Positions 28,339 to 37,156 of a DNA stretch of 64,000 nt are shown piece after piece. The notes beneath the pieces are model-generated. The model was not told the DNA's origin. It saw only the letters and a program-made list of their open reading frames with translations, and searched no databases. The position numbers were made by a program, and so were the translations under genes. Each line of letters opens with the position of its first letter. Position 1 is the first letter of the stretch. The stretch covers positions 1 to 64,000 of the forward strand of contig JBGVLX010000051.1 of NCBI GenBank assembly GCA_045124495.1, read 5' to 3'. Source of the DNA: RGIG1668 sp045124495 (GTDB taxonomy: Bacteria; Bacillota; Clostridia; Lachnospirales; Lachnospiraceae).

Positions 28339-29481
28339 TTACTTCCTGCCTCTATCACCATAATAAGCAAGTAACAGTTTCACCACCCTGCTGTAACTAT
28401 TCATGCCATCTTCCACTCCATTTAAGTTTAAACTTTTCTCTGTCAATGTATCAGAAACCTCTTCTACCGTTTCCGTATCAAGTATTGCTTCCTTTTCAAT
28501 TTCCTCCCAGGTTTCTTCCTTAAGAAAAATATCATCCTGGTATACATATGATGCCACCTGGGTTAATGTCTGGTATTCTTCCTGGCTGATGTGAGAAAGC
28601 AAATCATTTTCCACATAATAAAACACACTCAAATATCCGCTATATTGAAAAAATAAATCCTCTGACTGAATACAGGCAAGATAAGCATAAAAATTTGCCT
28701 CATCCTCCAGAATTACTCCCTTTAAATGGGACAATTCATGGCAAATCGTAGAAGGATAATTGGAGGCATACATCAAGCCATTATAATTTGCCTCCATGCT
28801 AAAAGGAAAAAAGATACCTAAAAGCGATTGCTGGCTGACAAACTTCGAAAAATAAAGCTTTTTTGGATTTGGATAATACCCTGATAACTGAGGATATTCT
28901 TTTCCTAACTGTGTCATTGCATTTATACATTCACGCTTTACTTCTTCTTCATCATAAATCAAATCCCCATGGGCATCTCGTTCCATTTGAATTCCCAATT
29001 CATTTAATCTTATTACAATTTCTTCTCTAAGTGCAATCAGCTCACTGATCTCATATCCGTCTTCAGATACCATGGTTGACTCCAACGTAGTTCCTTGATA
29101 AAGAATAAAGCAATTTAAAGTTTGAACCAGAAAGATAACATTTAAAAGCATTGCAAAAAATCCATAAAACTTTTTTGCCCCTCTAAATATCTTTCCTCTG
29201 AAAAATATCAGTAACAATGGAATTATAATGACTGCCAGAATCAATAATAAAATCCCTACTACAATTAACACTTCACCTACAGAAAAAGGAACAATAGAAT
29301 GAATTCTTCCTAACGTGTTTACAGAAAAAGGATAAACAAATTTTATATATCCATCTGCAAAACCATGTATTGTTCGTGAAAATATATTTAAAGCTACAGA
29401 AATGCCTAATAAAACAAAAAATACTATGAAATATTTTTTATGAATTCTCATGCTGTTTTTTATCTTTTGTACGAACTTCAT
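28339..29481 (-). CDS. DUF3810-like membrane protein with HExxH motif
   Basis: 380 residues. Three hydrophobic segments lie at about 18-35, 62-92 and 101-124, followed by a long exported domain. TICHELSHLKGVILEDEANFYAYLAC carries a zinc-peptidase HExxH (HELSH) and a downstream Glu, which matches DUF3810 proteins. That fits a membrane metallopeptidase, but activity is not shown. ATG 29481 with GGAGG 5 nt upstream is preferred to the TTG at 29499. The C-terminal 40 residues are acidic. It lies 30 bp upstream of mutY on the same strand and may be cotranscribed. Confidence 0.85.
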   Translation of the reverse strand: MKFVQKIKNSMRIHKKYFIVFFVLLGISVALNIFSRTIHGFADGYIKFVYPFSVNTLGRIHSIVPFSVGEVLIVVGILLLILAVIIIPLLLIFFRGKIFRGAKKFYGFFAMLLNVIFLVQTLNCFILYQGTTLESTMVSEDGYEISELIALREEIVIRLNELGIQMERDAHGDLIYDEEEVKRECINAMTQLGKEYPQLSGYYPNPKKLYFSKFVSQQSLLGIFFPFSMEANYNGLMYASNYPSTICHELSHLKGVILEDEANFYAYLACIQSEDLFFQYSGYLSVFYYVENDLLSHISQEEYQTLTQVASYVYQDDIFLKEETWEEIEKEAILDTETVEEVSDTLTEKSLNLNGVEDGMNSYSRVVKLLLAYYGDRGRK

Positions 29482-29569
29482 GTTTTCCTCCAATTCCAAA
29501 GTATTTTACAAACATATACATATCATTTCACAAACATATACGTATCAATTCACTCTATTGCATTTATCC

Positions 29570-30640
29570 TTAATTATCTTGTGTCATCCATTGATACAAA
29601 TCCAGCCTTCCCTGATTTATACCAATCAATAATTTCATATAAGCACTCTCATAAGAAAGGTCATAAAGTGGTATCGCTCCCGCTTTTAATATCTCGTTTT
29701 TTGTAACATAGCCACTCTTTTCCCCTCTTTTAAAAGAAGCCGCAAATACGGGAATTCCCATTTTTTTGCACTTATTAATAAACTGTATCACACTAGTGTT
29801 TCTTCCTTCTACACTGGCAGTTGCAGAATGATACAAGTAACAAAGCACCGCATTTACTTTCGATAAATCATAAACATCAAAATCAAGTCCTGGATACATT
29901 TTTATTCCCAGCACCCGCTTTTTTAACTGAAAGTTATCCTTGAACAAAACATAATTTGTACCAATTTTATTTTGAGCAGATACATTTTCATTTATTTCCC
30001 TCTGGTTCTTCCTTTGTTCCTCTTCTTGAACCTCTTTTTTTCTTTGTCTGCCTTCTTCGAAGGAATCCTTTTTCCAGCCATCTTTCATTTTTACATCATA
30101 ATATTGACCATCAAAGGTGGAAAATTGATCAAAATAAGGATCTGATTCCTTGATATTATTGGCATAATAAACCGGCACTTCTCCTTTATCATTCGAAAAA
30201 ATGGTAAATACCCCTGTCCCCTTTTTCTCCTTGATAAAATCTACACCGGTCTTAAAATTAAGTAAACCATTACTTCTTGAATCCGTCAATGCATAATTAC
30301 TGGCAATTAAAATAATGGGAATTGGTACCTCAGCATATAGGTAACCTAAAAAGTTACTGGTATAACTTAAAGTATCGGAACCATGGGTTATAATAATTCC
30401 TTCATACTCCTCATAGGAAATTCTATTTAAGTTTTCATATAATTTCATCCAATATTCCAAATCCATATTTTCACTTAACACCTGATATGGGCTTAAAACT
30501 TCAAATTCCGTCTCTCTTTCATAAATTTCCCGATACCTCTCTAACAAAGAATAGGCTGTTTTTGAATCTATATTTATATCATTAGAAGAAACTTTACTTC
30601 CAATAGTACCTCCAGTTAAAATAACCAATATCTTTTTCAC
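29570..30640 (-). CDS. Type I-like L-asparaginase
   Basis: Hydrolyses asparagine to aspartate and ammonia. The 356 residues start with ILVILTGGTIGSK (first catalytic Thr) and carry the second catalytic motif IITHGSDTLSYT near 85-96. Unusually, residues about 195-225 form a highly charged Lys/Glu/Gln insert between the two halves (KKEVQEEEQRKNQREINEN), likely an exposed helix. The start is GTG 30640 with AAAGGATG upstream. No signal peptide, hence cytoplasmic. A glutamine-specific or amidase side role cannot be excluded. Confidence 0.88.
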   Translation of the reverse strand: MKKILVILTGGTIGSKVSSNDINIDSKTAYSLLERYREIYERETEFEVLSPYQVLSENMDLEYWMKLYENLNRISYEEYEGIIITHGSDTLSYTSNFLGYLYAEVPIPIILIASNYALTDSRSNGLLNFKTGVDFIKEKKGTGVFTIFSNDKGEVPVYYANNIKESDPYFDQFSTFDGQYYDVKMKDGWKKDSFEEGRQRKKEVQEEEQRKNQREINENVSAQNKIGTNYVLFKDNFQLKKRVLGIKMYPGLDFDVYDLSKVNAVLCYLYHSATASVEGRNTSVIQFINKCKKMGIPVFAASFKRGEKSGYVTKNEILKAGAIPLYDLSYESAYMKLLIGINQGRLDLYQWMTQDN

Positions 30641-30755
30641 GTTTTCTTCATCCTTTACTAAACCTGTTCACTTTATAACATATCTGTTGTTCACAAATAT
30701 TCCTGATTAAACACTATTATAAATACTACCGCTACATTTTATCACACTTTCAAAT

Positions 30756-30788
30756 AAAAAAAAAGGACTATCACTTACGTGATAGTCC
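30756..30788 (-). terminator. Terminator of the rpmG-secE-nusG-rplK-rplA operon
   Basis: GGACTATCAC (30765-30774) and GTGATAGTCC (30779-30788) are perfect 10-bp arms around TTAC. Nine T follow on the minus strand (30756-30764). It lies 55 bp past the rplA stop, before any rplJ. Confidence 0.9.
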
Positions 30789-30842
30789 ATAGTTACATAA
30801 TCTTTACTGTCTGCTATATGAGCAGTATGGCAAAATCATCAA

Positions 30843-31535
30843 TTAAATAAATTTTGCAGCACTAACCTTTACACCAGGTCCCATTGTAGAAGAGATAGAA
30901 ATACTCTTGAAGTATTGTCCCTTTGCTGCTGATGGTTTTGCTTTAATAATAGCATCTATTAACGTCTGGAAGTTGTCTGCTAATTGTTCTTCCGTAAAGG
31001 AAGCTTTTCCGATTGGCACGTGAATAATATTTGTCTTGTCTAATCTGTATTCGATCTTACCTGCTTTAATATCGTTAACTGCCTTAGTTACATCCATAGT
31101 TACAGTACCAGCTTTTGGGTTTGGCATTAAGCCCTTAGGTCCAAGTACACGTCCTAAACGACCTACAACACCCATCATATCTGGAGTTGCTACTACAACG
31201 TCGAAATCTAACCATCCTTCGTTTTGGATCTTAGGGATTAATTCTTCTCCACCTGCATGTTCTGCACCTGCAGCTAAAGCTTCATCAACCTTATCACCCT
31301 TAGCGAATACTAATACACGAACTTGTTTACCAGTACCGTGTGGTAATACAACCGCACCACGTACCTGTTGGTCAGCGTGACGTCCGTCAACACCTAATCT
31401 AATATGAGCTTCTACTGTTTCATCGAACTTTGCACTAGCAGATTTCTTTACTAATGCAACAGCTTCTGCTGCTTCATAAGCAACACTTCTATCTACTAGC
31501 TTTGCAGCTTCGACATATCTTTTACCTTTTTTCAT
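30843..31535 (-). CDS. rplA: 50S ribosomal protein L1
   Basis: Binds 23S rRNA at the L1 stalk. 230 residues, the usual length. Diagnostic stretches are VDGRHADQQVRGAVVLPHGTG near 49-70, VATPDMMGVVGRLGRVLGPKGLMPNPK and ATGTVTMD-like TVTMDVTKAV. AGGAGGT stands upstream of ATG 31535. It is the last gene of the operon, so transcription ends without the common rplJ-rplL pair. Confidence 0.99.
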   Translation of the reverse strand: MKKGKRYVEAAKLVDRSVAYEAAEAVALVKKSASAKFDETVEAHIRLGVDGRHADQQVRGAVVLPHGTGKQVRVLVFAKGDKVDEALAAGAEHAGGEELIPKIQNEGWLDFDVVVATPDMMGVVGRLGRVLGPKGLMPNPKAGTVTMDVTKAVNDIKAGKIEYRLDKTNIIHVPIGKASFTEEQLADNFQTLIDAIIKAKPSAAKGQYFKSISISSTMGPGVKVSAAKFI

Positions 31536-31606
31536 AATAATTAACCTCCTGTGGTATTATCGGGAGCGACCCTCCCACTTTATCATCTTTTCGCATCAAC
31601 TGTATC

Positions 31607-32032
31607 TTAGTCTTCTACAGTGATACCCATAGAACGAGCTGTACCTGCGATCATGCTCATTGCTGCTTCAAGACTTGCTGCATTTAAATCTGGCATCTTA
31701 AGTTCAGCGATCTTTTGAACTTCTGCTTTTGAAATAGTTGCAACTTTTGTCTTATTAGGTGTAGCTGATCCTGATTGAATCTTACAAGCTTTCTTTAATA
31801 ATACAGCTGCTGGTGGAGTCTTAGTAATGAAGCTAAAGCTTCTATCTTGATAAACTGTAATAACAACTGGAATGATCATTCCGTCCTGATCAGCAGTCTT
31901 TGCGTTGAATTCCTTTGTGAATTGAACGATATTTACACCATGTTGTCCAAGTGCAGGACCAACCGGTGGAGCTGGTGTTGCCTTACCTGCTGGAATTTGT
32001 AATTTAATATAACCTGTTACTTTTTTCGCCAT
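31607..32032 (-). CDS. rplK: 50S ribosomal protein L11
   Basis: Forms the GTPase-associated centre with 23S rRNA. 141 residues. IKLQIPAGKATPAPPVGPAL and GQHGVNIVQFTKEFNAKT are invariant family stretches, and the C-terminal MIAGTARSMGI is typical. Between nusG and rplA, with AGGAGGTGC before the ATG. Confidence 0.99.
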   Translation of the reverse strand: MAKKVTGYIKLQIPAGKATPAPPVGPALGQHGVNIVQFTKEFNAKTADQDGMIIPVVITVYQDRSFSFITKTPPAAVLLKKACKIQSGSATPNKTKVATISKAEVQKIAELKMPDLNAASLEAAMSMIAGTARSMGITVED

Positions 32033-32131
32033 GATAGCGCACCTCCTAAAAATTGTGGTAATTGCGGGAACTTCCCTCCCACGTGTCTAAACTGAAAACT
32101 CCAATTCTTTCAACGACAATCTTGTCCGGAA

Positions 32132-32647
32132 TTAGAGCTTTAGGATATCTAAAAATCCAATCTCAACTGCTGTCGCACGTCCAAACATTTCTACGTCAAT
32201 AACAACGGACTGCTTATGCTGGTTAATTTCCTTCACTTCGGCAATGGTACCCTCCCAGGCTCCGGAAACAACCTTGATGTTATCACCAACTTCAATGTCG
32301 ATTTCGATTTCTTTTTCCTTAATTCCCAGTGGACGTACTTCCAAGTCCGTAAGAGGAACCGGTTTTGACCCAGGTCCAACGAATCCTGTAACACCTCTGG
32401 TATTACGAACAACATACCAAGTCGTATCGTTCATAATCATGTTAATTAAAACATAACCCGGGAACATCTTCTTGGATACGTTCTTCTTTGCACCATTCTT
32501 TACTTCCACTACATCTTGTAAAGGAACCTGAACTTCTAAAATCTGGTCTTGCAACTTTCTGTTTTCGATTGTCTTTTCGATATCTGCTTTTACTTTGTTT
32601 TCATAACCTGAATAAGTATGGACTACATACCAATTAGCTTCTGACAT
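32132..32647 (-). CDS. nusG: Transcription termination/antitermination protein NusG
   Basis: Binds RNA polymerase and couples transcription to translation or Rho. 171 residues. The NGN domain starts WYVVHTYSGYENKVK, has FPGYVLINMIMND and WYVVRNTRGVTGFVGP, and the KOW domain GDNIKVVSGAWEGTIAEV follows. It begins 10 bp after secE, with AAGGAGGATT upstream of the ATG. Confidence 0.99.
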   Translation of the reverse strand: MSEANWYVVHTYSGYENKVKADIEKTIENRKLQDQILEVQVPLQDVVEVKNGAKKNVSKKMFPGYVLINMIMNDTTWYVVRNTRGVTGFVGPGSKPVPLTDLEVRPLGIKEKEIEIDIEVGDNIKVVSGAWEGTIAEVKEINQHKQSVVIDVEMFGRATAVEIGFLDILKL

Positions 32648-32657
32648 ATAATCCTCC

Positions 32658-32864
32658 TTACTTTACTATGAAATTGATACCGTATTGGATAACCATATCA
32701 ATCACAGCTATGATTACTCCTAAAACGACTGTCACTATAGTAACTACAACGGATTGCTTTGCAAGTTTTTCCTTCGTCGGCCAAATGATTTTTTTGAATT
32801 CACCTTTTAGTTCTTGGAACTTACTTCGCTTTAGGGTTGCTGTTTGTTTTTCAGTATCTCCCAT
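32658..32864 (-). CDS. secE: Preprotein translocase subunit SecE
   Basis: A small gamma subunit of SecYEG, 68 residues. The amphipathic segment FQELKGEFKKIIWPTKE precedes one transmembrane helix (about 42-62, VVVTIVTVVLGVIIAVIDM), the normal single-span bacterial form. AAAAGGAAGTG precedes the ATG. It stands between rpmG and nusG, the standard order. Confidence 0.97.
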   Translation of the reverse strand: MGDTEKQTATLKRSKFQELKGEFKKIIWPTKEKLAKQSVVVTIVTVVLGVIIAVIDMVIQYGINFIVK

Positions 32865-32891
32865 TTGAACACTTCCTTTTACTTTGACTGA

Positions 32892-33041
32892 CTACTTAGT
32901 TTCTTTGTGCAATGTGTGTGACTTACAGAACTTACAGTACTTCTTAGTTTCCATTCTGTCAGGATGTGTTTTCTTCTCCTTAGTCATGTTGTAATTACGT
33001 TGTTTACAATCTGTACATGCCAATGTGATCTTTACGCGCAC
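32892..33041 (-). CDS. rpmG: 50S ribosomal protein L33
   Basis: 49 residues, start GTG 33041 with GGAGGTGG 5 nt upstream, stop TAG at 32892. The translation MRVKITLACTDCKQRNYNMT and ending KKYCKFCKSHTLHKETK is a clear L33, with four cysteines in two CxxC pairs, i.e. the zinc-binding type. It is the first gene of the secE-nusG-rplK-rplA operon, 27 bp ahead of secE. Confidence 0.97.
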   Translation of the reverse strand: MRVKITLACTDCKQRNYNMTKEKKTHPDRMETKKYCKFCKSHTLHKETK

Positions 33042-33111
33042 AACTTCCACCTCCAATGTGTTTTAATACTAATTTAAGGCATAAAAAAAAGACCTCTTCC
33101 ATTGCGATAAT

Positions 33112-33141
33112 AGAATAACACAGGCCTCATAGCTAAGTCAA
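33112..33141 (-). promoter_or_regulatory. Promoter of the rpmG-secE-nusG-rplKA operon
   Basis: On the minus strand TTGACT (33136-33141) and TATTCT (33112-33117) are 18 bp apart. A run of eight T follows the start region. The rest of 33042-33371 holds only this promoter, the opposing promoter at 33249 and A/T-rich sequence; I see no tRNA there. Confidence 0.65.
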
Positions 33142-33248
33142 GTAATTTTTACAAATAATTTCACTACTATTATTGCTGTTTTTAACGTTTCACATTCATC
33201 AATAGTAACCCTTATAAATAAAAATATTGTTTTTTCCTACGATTTTAC

Positions 33249-33277
33249 TAGACAATGCCTATAAAAACATTTATAAT
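33249..33277 (+). promoter_or_regulatory. Promoter of the FliD-like gene
   Basis: TAGACA (33249-33254) and TATAAT (33272-33277), 17-bp spacer, about 95 bp upstream of the start. It looks sigma-A-like; I see no sigma-28 (flagellar) consensus. Confidence 0.6.
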
Positions 33278-33371
33278 ATAAGTAACTATAATAATTGGGG
33301 GGACTTTGATTTGAAAAATACAAAGCAAGTGACAACCCATACGTGTCATTACTATGAAAGGAGGCTGTTTT

Positions 33372-34631
33372 ATGAATTTATTAAGTTCTTATAATTATTA
33401 TACTCAGGCTTTCAGCCAGATATATACCAAACCAACTACCAAATATGATACCCACAAAAGTACAGAATTAAAAAATATATACAAAAAAATGGTATCTGCC
33501 AATAAACAGTCCCCTCTTTATAAAATTACACTTTCAGAAGATACCCAGAATTATGTTCTTGGAATTAAAAGTGCGGCAGTGGAACTGAAAAATTTATCTT
33601 CTTTTTTATCTGATACAGATGACCCTATTTATGAAGATAAGACGCTCTATTCTTCTGATGTCAACTTTGTGAAAGCACGGCTGACTACTGATGATTACTC
33701 CAAAATACCACAAAGTCTCTCCTTTGAAGTCCAGTCCCTTGCTACTTCACAGAAAAATGAAGGTAAGATGCTATTAAAGGATTCTGCCAGTATTCATCCC
33801 GGCACTTATACTTTTGCCATCACAAAAGATGAGGAAACCTATCATTACCAGATTACCACAAAGAAGACGGATTCCAACCAGACAATTATGAAAAATTTAA
33901 AGAATTTTATTAATCAGTCCGATATCGGAATTAAAGCTTCTATAAAATATGAAAAAGACCGCTGTGCCATGATTTTAGAATCCCAACGTACCGGTACAGA
34001 ATTTCAGCTTTCTGATATTTCACCTTCTACCGGCATCGTATCCGGCATGAGGTTAAATAAAATTATTTCAGAAGCGACCTGTGCAGAGTTCACCATTAAC
34101 GGAGACCCGAAGGTATCTGCTACCAATGAAATTACCATTAATAATTCCATGGAAATTGATTTATTAGCTCCTACAAGCAAAGCTGTTTCCATCGACTTAG
34201 GTCTTGACAGCACAAGAATCATCGAAAAGGCAAAGGAATTCGTATCTTCTTATAATTATTTAAATTCTCTTGCTACGGAACATTTAGAAACCCAAAAAAG
34301 CGCGAAAAAGTTACTGACTGATATTGTATCTGTAACCGAACAGAATAAGGACGCTTTGGAACGTGCGGGACTTATGTTGGAAGAAGATGGTTCCATCCGT
34401 GTGGATGAATCCTTGCTGGTACAGGGCATTGAAAGTGGAGAATTCGTCGATTTGTTCGCAGATATTTCTTCTTTTAAAAACGACATTATTAAAAAGGCAG
34501 ACGCCTTATCCTTAGATCCAATGTCTTATGTGGATAAGAAACTTTTGACCTATCCAAATTTTAGGCATTCTTTTCCTAATCCATACATGCCTTCCATGTA
34601 TACCGGAATGCTATATAATCAGTATGTATAA
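33372..34631 (+). CDS. FliD-like flagellar cap/filament-associated protein, orphan
   Basis: 419 residues with no signal peptide. The middle resembles the D2/D3 region of flagellar hook-associated protein 2: SLSFEVQSLATSQKNEG (FliD N-domain style), CAEFTINGDPKVSATNEITIN and DSTRIIEKAKEFVSSYNYL. The termini are Ser/Tyr/Asn-rich and predicted to be coiled or disordered; the C-terminus ends in an unusual Pro/Met/Tyr-rich stretch. It is much shorter than ordinary FliD at its C-terminal coil. Start ATG 33372 is set by AAAGGAGG 7 nt upstream; an in-frame ATG at 33354 overlaps that RBS. It is monocistronic, has its own promoter and terminator, and no flagellar gene is near. The family call is an inference from motif pattern. 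Confidence 0.65.
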   Translation: MNLLSSYNYYTQAFSQIYTKPTTKYDTHKSTELKNIYKKMVSANKQSPLYKITLSEDTQNYVLGIKSAAVELKNLSSFLSDTDDPIYEDKTLYSSDVNFVKARLTTDDYSKIPQSLSFEVQSLATSQKNEGKMLLKDSASIHPGTYTFAITKDEETYHYQITTKKTDSNQTIMKNLKNFINQSDIGIKASIKYEKDRCAMILESQRTGTEFQLSDISPSTGIVSGMRLNKIISEATCAEFTINGDPKVSATNEITINNSMEIDLLAPTSKAVSIDLGLDSTRIIEKAKEFVSSYNYLNSLATEHLETQKSAKKLLTDIVSVTEQNKDALERAGLMLEEDGSIRVDESLLVQGIESGEFVDLFADISSFKNDIIKKADALSLDPMSYVDKKLLTYPNFRHSFPNPYMPSMYTGMLYNQYV

Positions 34632-34714
34632 CTAAGTCCACACATGGATCCGTAAGGTGTAAGACCTGGCTATTTGACATGAAATATGTTTATTTGAACA
34701 TGATGTTTCATCAT

Positions 34715-34744
34715 AAAAAAACTCCCTATAAGGGAGTTTTTTTT
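34715..34744. terminator. Bidirectional terminator
   Basis: AAAAAACTCCCT and AGGGAGTTTTTT arms with a 3-nt loop and T tracts on both strands. It stands between the plus-strand FliD-like gene and the minus-strand aminotransferase gene. Confidence 0.85.
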
Positions 34745-34838
34745 ATCTTAAATGAATCATTTCATTTTTATCATTTGGTCTCTATATAGAAAAATATCTA
34801 AATTTTCTCAAACCATAATACTTTAAAACATACTTCTA

Positions 34839-36110
34839 TTATTTGCTTTCCAACAATTTATTCACACCTGCAAGTTTTACACACAAGCAGAACAATTCAA
34901 TTGCCTGGCTTAATTCGTCTAAAGATGGATAAGTTGGTGCAATACGGATATTGCTGTCTTTTGGATCCTTCTTATATGGGAATGTAGCACCGGCTCCAGT
35001 CATAACAACACCGGCTTCTTTTGCAAGTCGAACAGTTTCTTTTGCACAGCCTTCTAATGTATCCAACGCAATAAAGTATCCACCTTTCGGACTACACCAG
35101 CTTGCTAAACCTGTATCTTTTAATTCTTTATCCAACTTTTCTAATACAAGTGAGAACTTAGGTTTTAATTCTTCTGCCAATTTTGCCATGTGCACCTTAA
35201 CATTTTCAGCATTCTTAAAATATTTTACATGACGCAACTGGTTTAATTTATCATGACCGATTGTCTGAACCGTCATATGACTCTTAATTTCCTTGATATT
35301 AGCATCACTAGCTGCCATCATGGCAACACCTGCGCCTGGGAATGTAATCTTGGAAGTAGAGAAGAAATACATAATACGGTCTTCATTTCCGGCTTTTTTT
35401 GCCTCTGCAAAAATATCAAGTAAAGAAACTTCTTCAAAAATAGGATGCACTCCATAAGCATTATCCCAGAAAATTCTGAAATCAGAAGCTGCTGTTTTCA
35501 TAGATGCTAATCTCTTTACAGTTTCATCACTATAACAAATTCCCTGTGGATTTGAATACAATGGAACACACCAGATACCTTTGATACTGTCATCTTTTGC
35601 TGCCAACTCTTCTACCACATCCATATCCGGTCCATCCTGAAGCATAGGAACTGTAATCATTTCAACCCCTAAATCTTCACAAATAGCAAAATGTCTATCA
35701 TAACCCGGTGCAGGACATAAGAACTTAACTTTTTCTAATTTGCACCATGGAGTATTTCCCAACGCACCAAATAAAAACAATCTGGTGAAAGAGTCATACA
35801 TTAGATTCAAACTTGAATTTCCGCCAACGATAATATTTTTTTCTTCGATTCCGGTTAAATCAGAAAAAATCTTCTTCATTTCAGGAATACCATCAAGAAC
35901 ACCATAGTTTCTCGCATCTAAACCTTCCTTTGTAGTATATTCTTCTAAAGAACCAAGCAAATCGTTCGTAATATCAAGCTGTGTTGGTGCAGGCTTTCCT
36001 CTTGACATATCTAAAGATAAATTTGCCTTCACATACTTATCATATTCTGCTTCCAATTCTTTTTTTAATGTCACTAATTCTTCTTTTGAATATTCTGTTA
36101 TTTTAGCCAT
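34839..36110 (-). CDS. PLP-dependent aminotransferase, fold type I (aspartate aminotransferase type Ic)
   Basis: 423 residues. The family pattern MSRGKPAPTQLDI, GNSSLNLMYD, PAPGYDRHFAICEDLG and WCVPLYSNPQG is that of the subgroup represented by Corynebacterium AspT. The PLP lysine is in FFSTSKITFPGAG. The likely reaction is transamination of aspartate or a related amino acid with 2-oxoglutarate; substrate is inferred from the family. ATG 36110 (MAKITEY) is preferred for its RBS AAAGGAAAG; the longer open frame to 36152 lacks one. It stands alone between two convergent/divergent plus-strand units. Confidence 0.92.
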   Translation of the reverse strand: MAKITEYSKEELVTLKKELEAEYDKYVKANLSLDMSRGKPAPTQLDITNDLLGSLEEYTTKEGLDARNYGVLDGIPEMKKIFSDLTGIEEKNIIVGGNSSLNLMYDSFTRLFLFGALGNTPWCKLEKVKFLCPAPGYDRHFAICEDLGVEMITVPMLQDGPDMDVVEELAAKDDSIKGIWCVPLYSNPQGICYSDETVKRLASMKTAASDFRIFWDNAYGVHPIFEEVSLLDIFAEAKKAGNEDRIMYFFSTSKITFPGAGVAMMAASDANIKEIKSHMTVQTIGHDKLNQLRHVKYFKNAENVKVHMAKLAEELKPKFSLVLEKLDKELKDTGLASWCSPKGGYFIALDTLEGCAKETVRLAKEAGVVMTGAGATFPYKKDPKDSNIRIAPTYPSLDELSQAIELFCLCVKLAGVNKLLESK

Positions 36111-36377
36111 TTTATTCTTTCCTTTCTTAGCTATGCGAAATTCTAATCCCATTTCACACTTTTCCTAATGATTTTACTTTTAAATTCAAAATGTGTCAAT
36201 ATTTCATAGCTAAAAATTGATAGTTTTTTTCATCTTAAATTCTATTTTTTTATTTTTATCCATATATTACCATTTGTATTCCATATTTTCCTATACAATA
36301 TTCTTTTTTTGAACTTCTTTCACCAAATTATAAAATTATCATATATTGTAATGAAACATTATTTTAGGGGGCGCATT

Positions 36378-37154
36378 TTGTTTTCTTATGACTTTGGAAT
36401 TTTTCCCTTTGACAAAAGATACGATTATTTGGAACACCTGTTAAGTTCTCTTGGCAGCGTATCAAGAATCACCAGCCTTCAGCAATGTGAATTAGCAAAA
36501 CACCTGATTTTACCTATTCCTTTTTCAAAAGCGAATATAGAACCTAAGTTTTTTTGTCACATATTAAATTCCAATCAGATTATATGGGGTGGATTATTTC
36601 CTGATTATATCACTGATTTTTGTCATCATCATGGTATCTACTGCTATGATTTCATGGAAAATGATGCTGTCGCAATCTATAATTCCATTGCCACAGCAGA
36701 AGGAGCAATCTGCGAAGCAATAAAAAAGAGTGATAAAAATCTTCATAATGCAAACTGTCTTGTTGTTGGATATGGACGTTGTGGTAAAACCCTGGCACAT
36801 AAACTATCCGGGTTAAATGCAAATGTAACCATTTGTTCCACCAAAGATTCCCATATCAGCGAAGCTTATACTTTTGGATATCAGGTGGAAAAAACCTCTT
36901 CCCTTTCACATATTGTACAAAATTTTGACTATATTTTTAATACTGCACCAAAGATTCTTTTTACAAAAGAAGTAATTGCAAATTTAAGTAGTCAATGCAT
37001 CTATTTAGAGCTTGCTTCCGTTCCTTATGGAATTGATTTTAATGAAGCAAAAACTCAAAACAAAAAAGCATTTCTCTGCCCAGGACTTCCCGGAATTTAC
37101 TCCCCAGAATCCTGTGCGCAGATTTTATTTCAATATATAAAGGAAGCGATGTAA
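36378..37154 (+). CDS. dpaA: Dipicolinate synthase subunit A
   Basis: The NAD(P)-binding subunit of dipicolinate synthase (SpoVFA), which makes spore dipicolinic acid from a lysine-pathway intermediate in the mother cell. The Rossmann motif CLVVGYGRCGKTLAHKL lies mid-protein, followed by AKTFG-like DSHISEAYTFGY; the C-terminal LCPGLPGIYSPESCAQIL is typical. I prefer TTG 36378, since AGGGGG stands 6 nt upstream. ATG 36351 and TTG 36309 are in frame but lack an RBS. CATATATTA near 36263, which matches a sigma-K -10 pattern, could serve this gene, but no -35 was convincing. First of dpaA-dpaB-asnB. Confidence 0.93.
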   Translation: MFSYDFGIFPFDKRYDYLEHLLSSLGSVSRITSLQQCELAKHLILPIPFSKANIEPKFFCHILNSNQIIWGGLFPDYITDFCHHHGIYCYDFMENDAVAIYNSIATAEGAICEAIKKSDKNLHNANCLVVGYGRCGKTLAHKLSGLNANVTICSTKDSHISEAYTFGYQVEKTSSLSHIVQNFDYIFNTAPKILFTKEVIANLSSQCIYLELASVPYGIDFNEAKTQNKKAFLCPGLPGIYSPESCAQILFQYIKEAM

Positions 37155-37156
37155 TT

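Noticed and set aside
33311..33386. Short TTG-initiated frame upstream of the FliD-like gene, preceded by GGGGGG
   Set aside because: Spacing is too long, the start is weak, and the frame ends just inside the next gene; nothing supports a leader peptide.
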